A DNA stretch of 64,000 nucleotides from assembly GCA_016716765.1 (NCBI GenBank), contig JADJVA010000004.1, positions 379,051 to 443,050 of the forward strand, written 5' to 3'. Position numbers and translations under genes: made by a program. The notes beneath the pieces are model-generated. The model was given only the letters and a program-made list of their open reading frames with translations. It did no database searches and was not told the origin of the DNA. Positions within the stretch are counted from its first letter, which is position 1; every line of letters begins with the position of its first letter. Positions 7,952-17,127 of the stretch are shown here, piece after piece. The DNA comes from Bdellovibrionales bacterium. Lineage in GTDB: Bacteria; Bdellovibrionota; Bdellovibrionia; Bdellovibrionales; UBA1609.

Positions 7952-9715
7952 TCATAGCAATCGCTCTCGGCAGGAATGAGACTGAATAATCCCCTCCTTT
8001 TCAGCCGCTTTTAGCCAAGCAGGAAATTCTTTTAATATTTTTTGCAATAAAACTTCTTCGGGCATTTCGGTTAAATCTTTAGCCGTCAATGCAAAGAAAC
8101 CTGTATTGTCGATCCGGCGACCCTCAAGTGTATCCAGTTTTTCTAAAACGCCATAACCACTTCCTGCCCAACCGACAAACTGAAGAAAAATTGGAACACC
8201 ATCGCTAGCCATAGACTTAATTTTCTCACTTATGGCCCTTGAGCTCCCGACTCCGCCATCATGAACAACAATAGCAAGTACCGGTTTTTTTGTTCCCGCA
8301 TAATCTCGGCTCAACATTTCAAGAAGGGCAACCTCGTCATTGCTGGAGCCAAGTCCTGGAAATATCCCGCTCCAACCGGAATAAGGCTGTCGAGATATCC
8401 CTAAATCCTTCAGTTGATCCGCATTCAGCTGATTCGCATCGTAACCAAGTGCGTGCAAGATATCTTCCTGATTGGAGTAAGACTTTCGAAAAATCTTTCC
8501 TAAAAATCCCCCTTGAGTTGTCTGTTCATAGGGCATGCGGCTTTGTTGTGCTCTCTTTACAAACTGCTCATAATTTTCCAGTGTAATAGAATCACCGACC
8601 TCGTCCCCTGTCGTATCAATCGACAACCTAGCGCAATGGGAGGCAAATGCGTAACAGGGAATGGCCCCATCAGGGTCTAATCGTAGAGCCAAGGGTACGA
8701 TGCGATTAATTAGCCTTTGAACACCCTCAGGGTATTGGCTCTGCATTGATCCGGATGCATCCAGGACAAGGAGAACATCCGCAAATATTTCACCCAAACC
8801 CATTTTGTCGACAAGGACATTCACTTTCTTTGCCAAATCCACGAGACCAGGCGCTTTTTTTGAAATCTTTTCCAGGGTGATTTTGTTCCTTTGCTCTGCA
8901 GTGGAGGGAGGTGGTTGGAGTGGCTGTGCGGGTGATTCAGGAACAGCAGGTTGAGGGGCCGACTCTTGGCCTTTCATTTCCGGGTCGTCAGCTCTCGCTC
9001 CACCGAAGGATTCAAATAAACTTGCAAATCCGCCCTTAAACCCATCTCCCTGGGTCCTTATTTTCCAACCATTGCCATGCCTGTAAAGAGTTAACAGGAA
9101 AATCGCTCTTTCTTCGGTCAAGGATCCAACTTGAGGTGAGAAGATAGCAATTTTATTTTCTCCCGCTCGCACAATAGTAGTAATGAATTCAAGATCTTTA
9201 ACCATCGGATCTTGCGCGTCCCCTTCAAGTGAGGTAGCGAGAGCTAAACTCAGCTCGGTTACTTCTGTGGGGATCTTGCCCAGCTCGACACGAAAGATGG
9301 TTTTGTAAATTTTAGATTTTTGATCCAGTTCACGAGTGACGATCTCAACAGACTTATCTGGAGACTGCAAATTATTGTAGAAGAGCGTCCACTCATCGGC
9401 TTCGATTTTATTTTGTCCATTAAGACCAAACAGAAAAGCCGGAATATCATCTAGCTGAAGATTTCTTGATGATATTTTTTGCGGTGCTTGTGTTAGCACC
9501 TCCACAAAGAGCGAGCCCTTTGCATCTGCATCAACAATTGTTAATCTGGCTCCACTTTTAAGCGGTTCCGGATCCCCGGCCATTGCAGTCAAGCTTGGTG
9601 ACGAGACTGAAAAAAAGAGCGGGATCATGACCGTCAAAAGAAAGCAGGAAAGTCGCTTGCAAAGAAACTGAATGTCAGAAAAAAGAGAAGTGAAGAGATT
9701 AAACACACTAAACAT
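7952..9715 (-). CDS. Exported TerD-domain / VWA-domain protein (TerF-like)
   Basis: Two domains are visible. Residues roughly 50-235 resemble TerD, with EERAIFLLTLYRHG and GWKIRTQGDGFKGGFASL near their end. After a Pro/Gln-rich linker comes a VWA domain with a MIDAS motif LDASGSM and a VVHDGG strand, close to the TerF-type VWA. The TerD-VWA order matches TerF of tellurite/stress-resistance islands, which are cytoplasmic. Here, however, the N-terminus carries a long hydrophobic segment (about residues 24-42, FLLTVMIPLFFSV) followed by SLTAMA, consistent with export. I start at the ATG at 9715 behind GAGAGG rather than the longer frame to 9739. No other ter genes are nearby. Function is open; Ca2+ binding by the TerD part is family knowledge only. 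Confidence 0.85.
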   Translation of the reverse strand: MFSVFNLFTSLFSDIQFLCKRLSCFLLTVMIPLFFSVSSPSLTAMAGDPEPLKSGARLTIVDADAKGSLFVEVLTQAPQKISSRNLQLDDIPAFLFGLNGQNKIEADEWTLFYNNLQSPDKSVEIVTRELDQKSKIYKTIFRVELGKIPTEVTELSLALATSLEGDAQDPMVKDLEFITTIVRAGENKIAIFSPQVGSLTEERAIFLLTLYRHGNGWKIRTQGDGFKGGFASLFESFGGARADDPEMKGQESAPQPAVPESPAQPLQPPPSTAEQRNKITLEKISKKAPGLVDLAKKVNVLVDKMGLGEIFADVLLVLDASGSMQSQYPEGVQRLINRIVPLALRLDPDGAIPCYAFASHCARLSIDTTGDEVGDSITLENYEQFVKRAQQSRMPYEQTTQGGFLGKIFRKSYSNQEDILHALGYDANQLNADQLKDLGISRQPYSGWSGIFPGLGSSNDEVALLEMLSRDYAGTKKPVLAIVVHDGGVGSSRAISEKIKSMASDGVPIFLQFVGWAGSGYGVLEKLDTLEGRRIDNTGFFALTAKDLTEMPEEVLLQKILKEFPAWLKAAEKEGIIQSHSCRERLL

Positions 9716-9875
9716 AGAATTTCCTCTCGAGGGGACCAACTAGCTGGCGCAAGCCTTGCCACAGGTCTGACTTCAGGACAACTCAAATATTTTTTATGAT
9801 CGATCCGTGACGAATCGTATGAAAAAATTATGAAATTTTTTGCAGACCCCTTAGAGCCCCGGCAGAAGAGTCTAT

Positions 9876-10400
9876 TTAGAATTTAAGAAATGCATGATAC
9901 GGGGCTTTAAGCCGAACTCCTCCTTCGAGAGCCTTTAATTCCATGAGAAAAAGATGGGTGACGACATGGGCGCCACATTTTTTGACCAGGGTTTCTGCGG
10001 CAGAGGCTGTTCCTCCAGTCGCCAAAACATCGTCAATGATCACAACGCGACTCTCTTCCGAAAAGGAATCCTTGTGCACTAGCAATGAGTCTGAGCCATA
10101 CTCCAAATCATAGCTGTGGTTCACCGTTTCGCGAGGGAGCTTGCCTGGCTTACGAGCGAGGACCAAGGCAATTTCCCTGTGTTGGGCGACTGCGGCCCCA
10201 ATAATAAACCCACGACTTTCGATGGCGCAGAGATGTGTTACATCAGAAGGGAGTTTCTCTGCGAATTTCATGGCCAGCGATTGAAATGCCGCCCCGTTCG
10301 CGAAGATGGGTGTGATATCCTTAAACAAAATCCCCTTCTTTGGAAAATCGGGCACATCCAAGATCAAAGAACCAATGTCGCTCATTTGCCAATGCTTCAC
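9876..10400 (-). CDS. apt: Adenine phosphoribosyltransferase
   Basis: A 174-residue phosphoribosyltransferase of the Apt type. It has VPDFPKKGILFKDITP near the N-terminus, ESRGFIIGAAVA, the RKPGKLP loop, and the PRPP-binding VVIIDDVLATGGT. It salvages adenine to AMP with PRPP. I keep the GTG start at 10400, which overlaps the upstream stop codon (GTGA) and has GGGAGA at good spacing. An ATG five codons later at 10385 is the alternative. It is the last gene of a leftward group with the small lipoprotein, BamB and YfgM-like genes. Confidence 0.96.
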   Translation of the reverse strand: MKHWQMSDIGSLILDVPDFPKKGILFKDITPIFANGAAFQSLAMKFAEKLPSDVTHLCAIESRGFIIGAAVAQHREIALVLARKPGKLPRETVNHSYDLEYGSDSLLVHKDSFSEESRVVIIDDVLATGGTASAAETLVKKCGAHVVTHLFLMELKALEGGVRLKAPYHAFLKF

Positions 10401-10867
10401 TGTTTATCTCCCGTCAGCTCTAAAAAGCCCAGTTCTTTAGCCCTCTCCAAGTCTTTGATGCCTATTTCAAACACATTGATTCCGGTGCCATGAGCTCCGC
10501 AAAGAGCAATGACAAAACCGTCGCCCTGCCCCTTTTTCTTTGAGAAAATCTTTATATTTTTCAGTTCTCTTGCCATTTTATTGAGCGAGATGGATGTCCC
10601 AGGCTCACACTGCTTACCCCCATCTTGCTTGTAAACAAAAACGCGACGTTCGGGGTTTTCAAAATTTGCGGCTTTGTCACTTGAACTCTTTTCATTTGCG
10701 GCAGCTTGAGCATGCCCTTGGGATAGAAGGTCCTTTTGATATATCATCTGACCATTGCTTCGACAATTGCCAACTGTACACGAACAGAGAGCACAAAAAA
10801 TGACGAAAGTTGCCAGAGTTCTCAACTTTGCTAACCCCACGGCCAGTATTTTGTGCGCAAATTCCAT
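10397..10867 (-). CDS. Small hypothetical lipoprotein
   Basis: A 156-residue unknown protein with a hydrophobic N-terminal segment ending in CALCSC, which fits a lipoprotein signal. The remainder is Lys/Ser-rich and then a compact C-terminal part of about 90 residues. It overlaps the 3' end of bamB by 37 bases if the ATG at 10867 is used, and its stop overlaps the GTG of apt. The true start could therefore be a little downstream, although I see no better ribosome binding site. Context suggests co-transcription with bamB and apt. Function unknown. Confidence 0.65.
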   Translation of the reverse strand: MEFAHKILAVGLAKLRTLATFVIFCALCSCTVGNCRSNGQMIYQKDLLSQGHAQAAANEKSSSDKAANFENPERRVFVYKQDGGKQCEPGTSISLNKMARELKNIKIFSKKKGQGDGFVIALCGAHGTGINVFEIGIKDLERAKELGFLELTGDKQ

Positions 10868-11994
10868 CCGAGGCGAATCCTATAGAGGAGCGCATTTGCG
10901 GACATGAAGTAGAGCTGGCCGGTTTGCGTATCCAAATAGGGACTTGAGGTGATGCCCCTGCCGGTATCAAATTGATCCACCCAATTGCCTGTGGCAGCGT
11001 CTAGAACTTGAAGCGAACCGCTCGATTCCCCATAAACCAATAGGCCGCGGTAAACAACAGATTCTGTCGCAAAGCCCTTGATGCCCGGTCGACTCCAAAG
11101 AACTTTCCCGGAAGCCTTGTCTAAGGCCATCATCTTTCCTGAAGTTGAGCCGTAGTAAAGAGAATTTTGATTCAAGGTCACTGGGGAATAGCCGCCTTCG
11201 TCCACTTTCCAGCGGATGTTTCCTTTGTCCTTATCAAGGCAATAAAGAGCGCCATCAAAGCTCGATACGTAAATACTATCGCCTTCAATCACAGGAGTGG
11301 AGTCCACATCGCGAAACCGTTTATTCTGATTGAGTTTTTGCTCCCAAACGAGAGTTCCTTTTTCTTTATTCAAAGCCACAAAGGATCCATCGCTGAAGCC
11401 TGAGTAAATGAGAGGTCCGACGATCACGGGACGGCTGGCTCCCCGAACGGAAATCTGAGAGGGATCCATGCGATTGTAGGTCCACGCCACTTGTCCCGAA
11501 CTCGCATCCAATGCATTTAAAATATTGTTTCCAGAAACAAAATAAACTCGGTTGTCTTGAACTAAAGGCTCACCGAGAACTTCAGCTCGAACGGGAAACG
11601 TCCACTCGGTTGCGCCTGTGCCTAAATTGAGAGAATAGAAAAATCCATCGCTGGATCCAAAGAAAAGCCTGTTGTCGATAGCCTGAGCTCCTCCCTCCAC
11701 TCCACCTTGAAAGGATCGAGACCAAATTAGTTTTCCTGTTAATCGATCATAAGTCACAAGTTGGTCGATGGCATTTCCTGCTACAACGAATTTTTCTGTT
11801 ACGACGGGCTTCATTCGGTTGAGACGGCGAAAATCCAATGACTCCTCTGCAAACGTGGCTTTTATCCACTCTCGTTCGATGATAAAGTCCTTTTTCTCAG
11901 CGTGCAGCTTTTGCAGAGGAGTTAAGGAACATCCTAGAGCACCAAGTCCGGTCAATGTGACAATAATGAATGCAGCTATTCGACGGTGCTCCAT
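10831..11994 (-). CDS. bamB: Outer membrane assembly lipoprotein BamB (PQQ-like beta-propeller)
   Basis: The N-terminus is a classical lipoprotein signal (LTGLGALGC). The rest consists of repeated PQQ-like propeller blades with the motifs LDASSGQVAW, LNKEKGTLVWEQ, LDKDKGNIRWK and LDKASGKVLW, about seven or eight blades in 387 residues, the normal length of BamB. BamB is the propeller subunit of the BAM complex that folds beta-barrel proteins into the outer membrane. The gene lies directly downstream of a YfgM-like TPR gene, the same neighbourhood as yfgM-bamB in enterobacteria, which strengthens the call. Confidence 0.9.
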   Translation of the reverse strand: MEHRRIAAFIIVTLTGLGALGCSLTPLQKLHAEKKDFIIEREWIKATFAEESLDFRRLNRMKPVVTEKFVVAGNAIDQLVTYDRLTGKLIWSRSFQGGVEGGAQAIDNRLFFGSSDGFFYSLNLGTGATEWTFPVRAEVLGEPLVQDNRVYFVSGNNILNALDASSGQVAWTYNRMDPSQISVRGASRPVIVGPLIYSGFSDGSFVALNKEKGTLVWEQKLNQNKRFRDVDSTPVIEGDSIYVSSFDGALYCLDKDKGNIRWKVDEGGYSPVTLNQNSLYYGSTSGKMMALDKASGKVLWSRPGIKGFATESVVYRGLLVYGESSGSLQVLDAATGNWVDQFDTGRGITSSPYLDTQTGQLYFMSANALLYRIRLGWNLRTKYWPWG

Positions 11995-12032
11995 AACCTC
12001 TCCTTATAAAGATTAACAAAAAAACAGAGGAA

Positions 12033-12812
12033 CTATCGGCTCGCCCCAGTCTTATCGAGTTCTATCAATCTCAAATAGGCCTTGGCTGCTTTCCCCGCAT
12101 CCGTAGAGGAGAACTCCTGGCTGGCTCGAAGATAATGCGTTTTCGCCTGGTCGAGCCTTCCCAACTTTTCCTCCATCAATCCTAACTTAAGAATAGCTTC
12201 GGAATGAAGAAAGGAAGATCCCTTGTCCTTCAAAACCTGATCATAGAGAGCTTTTGCTTCTTCCTGTTTATTCATGGCTGCAAGGGCCGATGCTAACTGC
12301 ATTTGAACCAATCCGAAAAAGACGCCGTTTTTTCCAGCAGTGGGAGATATTTCCTTTAAGATTTGATGGGCCCGGTCAAAGTTTTCGTATTCCATGTAGA
12401 TAGAAGCCAACTGGATACTCCCAATCAAAGCAGCTTTTGAGCCCATATTGCTTTTGATCTTTGTATCGAAGTCACCCAAGAGAGAACCATAATCAGCGTC
12501 GATATTTTTATCACTGGCCTTTTTTTTCGTCTCTTTTCCGTCCTTCTGAGTGGTTGATTCATTTTTACTTAGAAGATCGGCTTGAATTTTATAAATCTTT
12601 GACTCCACTTCATACAGTGCCTCCTGGGCGCGAGTCTCTCTGAATTTTAGGTACCAGCTCCAACCTCCAGCGGCTGCCCCAATAACAAGCAAACCACCGA
12701 GGACTGAGAACACAAGTTTGCGATTCTTCTGAATCCACAGACCCACCATATCTGAAGTGGCGATGAAGGAATCAGGACCCTTAATGTCGTCTTTATCTAG
12801 CTTTTTAGTCAC
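12033..12812 (-). CDS. YfgM-like membrane-anchored TPR protein
   Basis: The protein begins with a short cytoplasmic stretch, a single membrane helix (about residues 32-54, FSVLGGLLVIGAAAGGWSWY) and then a periplasmic helical domain. TPR-type pairs occur in that domain (YENFDRAHQILKEI, KQEEAKALYDQVLK, LGRLDQAKTHYLRA). This build and the position just upstream of bamB match YfgM of E. coli, a partner of the SecYEG/PpiD periplasmic chaperone network. It is separated from bamB by 38 bases and presumably begins the leftward transcript. Lys-rich insertion around residues 85-105. Confidence 0.8.
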   Translation of the reverse strand: MTKKLDKDDIKGPDSFIATSDMVGLWIQKNRKLVFSVLGGLLVIGAAAGGWSWYLKFRETRAQEALYEVESKIYKIQADLLSKNESTTQKDGKETKKKASDKNIDADYGSLLGDFDTKIKSNMGSKAALIGSIQLASIYMEYENFDRAHQILKEISPTAGKNGVFFGLVQMQLASALAAMNKQEEAKALYDQVLKDKGSSFLHSEAILKLGLMEEKLGRLDQAKTHYLRASQEFSSTDAGKAAKAYLRLIELDKTGASR

Positions 12813-12961
12813 GTTTCAAACTCCGTTTTATTACACAATCTGGGGTCAGAATATGATCCGAATGAACCAGAAGTAAAGCTCCGATATTCATATCGTGGCT
12901 TGGATTCTGGCATCGGGGCCAAAGTTTCTACCCAACTATTTTTATTCTTCTGTTTATCTAC

Positions 12962-14083
12962 CTATTTTTGTCTATTTGTCATTTCCTTTAAAGTTGAAAA
13001 GGGTCGTGAAGTGCGGCCGTGATGGTGCTGCTTCAATCCTCCGATGCATCGAATTCGGGCCTCTGCGAGGCGATCGGCTGCTCGATGCGTAGCAATATTA
13101 TCGTTTCTAGCTATTTGAAAAACGTTGATCAAATTGTCATACACCTGATTTGTCTTCTCAAATGAACGTTCCGAAGAATACCCCTCGAGCTCTACAAAAA
13201 CATTCATCAAGCCGCCTGCATTGATCACGTAGTCAGGAGCGTACAAAATACCCATTTCCATGAGGGCGTCCCCATGCCGATACTCTGCGAGCTGATTGTT
13301 AGCGCCGCCAGCCACGATCTTGCACTTTAGCTTGGACAGACTTTGATCATTGATAACGGCACCCATGGCGCAGGGTGCGAAAACATCGCATTCGCTGGTC
13401 ACGATCTCTTTGGGATCGATGACAGAAAGGTTAAATCTTAAGGATATTTTTTTTGCTCGATCCTTGTCTATGTCAGCAATTGTGACCACAGCGCCCTCTT
13501 TTACGAGGTACTCAACTAGGTGGGATCCCACATTGCCCAGCCCCTGTACGGCAACTCTCACACCCGAAAGAGAATCCACACCCAACTTATACTTCACGGC
13601 TGCTCTGATTCCCATGAGTGTGCCATGTGCTGTGTAGGGGCTTGGATCACCTGAGCCTCCGAGAGCTTTAGGGATTCCCGTGACATAAGGGGTTTCCATG
13701 AAAATATATTCCATGTCATGAACCGTTGTTCCGACATCCTCAGCCGTAATGTACTTTCCGTTGAGGGAATTCACATAAGCTCCAAAAGCTCTAAAAATAC
13801 CTTCGCTTTTATGCTTTTTGGGGTCTCCTAAGATGACGGCCTTGCCTCCACCCAGATTCAAGCCAGCAGCGGAAGCTTTGTACGTCATTCCTTTTGATAA
13901 ACGAAGGACATCTATAAGAGCCTCTTCCTCATTGGCATAATCCCACATTCGCGTCCCGCCAAGTGCAGGGCCTAGAGCTGTATTATGAATGGCAATGATA
14001 GCCTTCAAGCCCACTTCCTTGTTATGGCAGAAAATGACCTCTTCATGGTCCCCGTGCTTTTCAATTAACTCAAAGCTCAACAT
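12962..14083 (-). CDS. Leucine/Glu/Phe/Val dehydrogenase family protein, leucine dehydrogenase-like
   Basis: The sequence shows the family's substrate region (GPALGGTRMW, the catalytic-Lys segments GMTYKASAAGLNLGGGKAVI, and TAEDVGTT) and a Rossmann NAD-binding site (VAVQGLGNVGSHL), followed by NAGGLMNV. Length of about 373 residues fits leucine dehydrogenase rather than the longer glutamate dehydrogenases. It reversibly deaminates branched-chain amino acids to 2-oxo acids. This suits an organism feeding on protein and could supply branched starter units for fatty acids. The start is the ATG at 14083, with GGAGG five bases upstream; an in-frame GTG at 14095 overlaps that site and is unlikely. 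Confidence 0.93.
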   Translation of the reverse strand: MLSFELIEKHGDHEEVIFCHNKEVGLKAIIAIHNTALGPALGGTRMWDYANEEEALIDVLRLSKGMTYKASAAGLNLGGGKAVILGDPKKHKSEGIFRAFGAYVNSLNGKYITAEDVGTTVHDMEYIFMETPYVTGIPKALGGSGDPSPYTAHGTLMGIRAAVKYKLGVDSLSGVRVAVQGLGNVGSHLVEYLVKEGAVVTIADIDKDRAKKISLRFNLSVIDPKEIVTSECDVFAPCAMGAVINDQSLSKLKCKIVAGGANNQLAEYRHGDALMEMGILYAPDYVINAGGLMNVFVELEGYSSERSFEKTNQVYDNLINVFQIARNDNIATHRAADRLAEARIRCIGGLKQHHHGRTSRPFSTLKEMTNRQK

Positions 14084-14351
14084 CTCGGCCTCCACCCATT
14101 TCTTTTTGGCTCAATCAAGGTTTTATTCAATTGTCCTTTAGGTTGATGATGTCCCAAACACCTTAGAAACTGGGCCTATTGCGGGCAAGTAAAAAATGTG
14201 TCCTTCGCCTCGGTCAGATCATAATGTGAACTATAACGCATTTCATCAGGCAGTTGTCTGTGAGCTCCATCGATATGATCCGATTGTTGACTCGGCGCGC
14301 TCTTGTGCGGTAACAGCTGCTGCTTATGAATCAGTCTAGATCTCAGGATCA

Positions 14352-16952
14352 GTGAAGCCCCTTTTACTATTTTTTTTGAACCAGTGCATTTTCTCTGGAG
14401 GCAAATCTCTGTTCTATCAAAAATATCTCTTTCCATGTTTCCTTGCCGCAGGTTTTTTGGTTTTGGCAGTCGAAGCTCCGGCGTCGCTTGAAGACTTTGC
14501 TCGTGTTCCAACTTTTGGTTCCTCGCCTGGCACGGCCGTGGACAGACGAGGGTCCTGCATAAGGCAACTGATATCTGAGCCTAGGCTGATGCCCGACGAG
14601 CAACTGCCAATTGGTGATTTGACCGAATTTGTGAAAACCGACGGATTGAGTCCCTGGTTTTTATTTTTGAGGCAATCGGATTTGGCGAACGCCCAACTTT
14701 CAGCAGATCGCATCTTTGAACTCGCTGAAATCTCTCAAAAGATAGAAAATTACAGTGCTGAGGTGGACCATTTTTTGGACTCTCCAGACGTAGCCATAGA
14801 TCGAAAACTCCGGGTCCTGCTGTACAATCTGGCATTTGTGGCCCAGCTTGTTCGAAGTGGATCAGAGGAAGTTGCTGATATTGTTCGAACACAGCTGGCG
14901 ATTAGTGATTTTATGGTGCGCCAAATCCAGTGGCTTCAGCATCCCGTTTTCATTGACATGATTTTGTTTGCCTATTCGCACTTTGAAAGTGGCAATGCCG
15001 TGGGAGGCGCTGGGCCCGTTGCGATACCGCCTCCTGGCCATGAACCTGGGGTGTTTGATAGCTCTCATGTAGTCCCTCATTTTGGCACATTTAAATTAGC
15101 TACGATGAGATCCTCCGCAAATGAGCCTGTCGAAGTCACTGTTGAACCTGATTTTGTCAGCCTTGGTGCTTTGCAAATTTTATTTGAAAATTTACTATCA
15201 CCTCGTCACGGCGCTAAGGTTGTCGCTGAGACGGCCTTATTCATTTACACAATATACTCTCGGTCGCAACTTTCTGTACGAGACTCCCAATTTCAACGGA
15301 AATATATTTTCTTAGATGAGAGGGAGAATCGATCGAACCCCCCAGAAGGGGGGTCTCGTTTGCCACTGAAGAGGCTTATTGAAGATACTTTACGTCCAAG
15401 CCTCCTCGATTTTCACACACATCCCTTGATCACTCTCTTTTTTTTGCAATTGGATTTACATTTGTTTGAAACTATTCAACGAACGGGACGACAACTTTCT
15501 TTTGAAAATGCCAATGTCTTAAAGATGTTCTCTCCCGTCTTCGCCCGGGTTCTCGACTTTAATTTTTTTGAGGATCTTTTCGCTCTTGATGATCCCCCTG
15601 TTGCCGATTCGGAGTCGAACCAGCCGGTGTCATACGGGACAGCTTCCGTAAAAGAAGATGATCCTCAGATAGCGCTCCATATGTTAAAGGCCAGTGGTTA
15701 TGCTTATGAGCATATCAATAAAGACGCAGAGTTTCTTCGTAAATATTTTCAGCGCTTGGGAAGAATTATAAATTCAGGTCGCTTGAAACACTCAGATCAT
15801 TTTTTCAACTCTTTGCCAAAATCCCATGCGATCTACACCATCCGTTCAGGCCATAATCACCCGCCCTCATCTTCAAATCCTCTCGTGTACAATCTGCCTT
15901 CTTCGGTTGCAAGGACTCTCCTTTTTTCTATTTTAGAGTTATTTCTAAAACCTCATTATTTTTCTTCTCCATACTCTTTGGTTCCGGAGATCTTGAATTT
16001 TAAAATTGGGCCAGCCTTTATCCTCGATGACGGGGACGGGAAGCCGCCAACTCCCGACGCAGGCGGAAGTTTTGCAAATCAGGCTCAATTTTTGCGCAAA
16101 ACTCTTGGAATCCCCAGCGACCTCCCAACAAGCAAGAGTTTGGATGGTGCCCCACCTTTTTCTTTTGTGCTGCCTTCGCAGTCGAATTTAGTCTCTCGAT
16201 CTGCCGCCGGTGAATCCGATGGTCAGTCAACAGTTTTCAGCCGTGCATTGGATGGCTTCTACAAATGGAAATTAGGTTTTCGAGATTTAGGTACTCGAAA
16301 GGCTCAGGAACGGAATGCTCCTCAGAAAAGAAGAAAAGAAGATAGTCGCCTTGAGCGAATCAAACCAGCGTCCTATTTTGGATTATCCAATCGGAATAGA
16401 GGCCCCCTTGAGGTTGAGAAAAAGAGACATTCTATTGAGTTACAAGAGGACATTCTAAAGCTGAGTTCTTTTTCTGCTGCCAACGATCTCGATCGTTCCT
16501 TTAAAGCTAAATACTCTTTCGCACTCATCGTTCAACGTTTTAAAGCCGAAATTGAAAAAATTGATGCAGACGTAAGAGAGATTCATGGTTGGGCCGTGGA
16601 CAAAGAAAACGGGATCATTCATTGGATGAATTACCTGTCACTTACATGGCTCCAGAAAGTCAGAGGTGTTGATGAAGAGGATCTCAAACTCGTCATTGAA
16701 AGAATAAATCATGATTTAGAACTTTATTTAGAAGTCAGAGATCTGTGCGAAAAAAATGAGAATATTCCGGTTGTTCAACTGATACAGACTCAACTCAATA
16801 AGAGAATAGAATTAACTCGAGAGATAAGGGACTCCTTAATTTCTATTTTCTACCACTTGATTGTCGAGAACTCTGATGGCACCCGAAAAGGAAATGAACT
16901 TCACAGGATACGTATCAGAATGATCCATATAGGATTCGAATTTCCTGATTAG
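14352..16952 (+). CDS. Large exported hypothetical protein
   Basis: An 866-residue protein of unknown family. The start is a GTG at 14352 with AGGA just upstream. The N-terminus holds hydrophobic stretches up to VLAVEAPA, consistent with a long signal peptide. A Gly/Pro-rich patch lies near residue 220, and the middle contains scattered prolines. A basic, charged segment near residues 650-700 precedes a helical, possibly coiled-coil C-terminus. I recognise no catalytic motif. It stands alone, divergent from the dehydrogenase gene and followed within 85 bases by the IS4 element. Frame is intact over 2.6 kb, so it is very likely translated. Confidence 0.8.
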   Translation: MKPLLLFFLNQCIFSGGKSLFYQKYLFPCFLAAGFLVLAVEAPASLEDFARVPTFGSSPGTAVDRRGSCIRQLISEPRLMPDEQLPIGDLTEFVKTDGLSPWFLFLRQSDLANAQLSADRIFELAEISQKIENYSAEVDHFLDSPDVAIDRKLRVLLYNLAFVAQLVRSGSEEVADIVRTQLAISDFMVRQIQWLQHPVFIDMILFAYSHFESGNAVGGAGPVAIPPPGHEPGVFDSSHVVPHFGTFKLATMRSSANEPVEVTVEPDFVSLGALQILFENLLSPRHGAKVVAETALFIYTIYSRSQLSVRDSQFQRKYIFLDERENRSNPPEGGSRLPLKRLIEDTLRPSLLDFHTHPLITLFFLQLDLHLFETIQRTGRQLSFENANVLKMFSPVFARVLDFNFFEDLFALDDPPVADSESNQPVSYGTASVKEDDPQIALHMLKASGYAYEHINKDAEFLRKYFQRLGRIINSGRLKHSDHFFNSLPKSHAIYTIRSGHNHPPSSSNPLVYNLPSSVARTLLFSILELFLKPHYFSSPYSLVPEILNFKIGPAFILDDGDGKPPTPDAGGSFANQAQFLRKTLGIPSDLPTSKSLDGAPPFSFVLPSQSNLVSRSAAGESDGQSTVFSRALDGFYKWKLGFRDLGTRKAQERNAPQKRRKEDSRLERIKPASYFGLSNRNRGPLEVEKKRHSIELQEDILKLSSFSAANDLDRSFKAKYSFALIVQRFKAEIEKIDADVREIHGWAVDKENGIIHWMNYLSLTWLQKVRGVDEEDLKLVIERINHDLELYLEVRDLCEKNENIPVVQLIQTQLNKRIELTREIRDSLISIFYHLIVENSDGTRKGNELHRIRIRMIHIGFEFPD

Positions 16953-17036
16953 GCTTGAAGGTTGAGAGAAGGGAGGTCGATTTTTTTAGAACCTTCACTT
17001 CATACCTTCCAAATGATGAACACATCGTGTTTGAAT

Positions 17037-17058
17037 CCACTGCTGTCCGGTTTAAATT
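17037..17058. repeat. Left terminal inverted repeat of the IS4-family element
   Basis: Twenty-two bases starting CCACTGCTGTCCGG are exactly the reverse complement of 18302-18323. The base to the left begins the 7-bp duplication at 17030-17036. Confidence 0.96.
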
Positions 17059-17127
17059 GTAGATTGAATTGAAAAAGGCCCGATTATCCGGCATTTAGAG
17101 ACGTCATTACCACACAACGTTTTCCAA

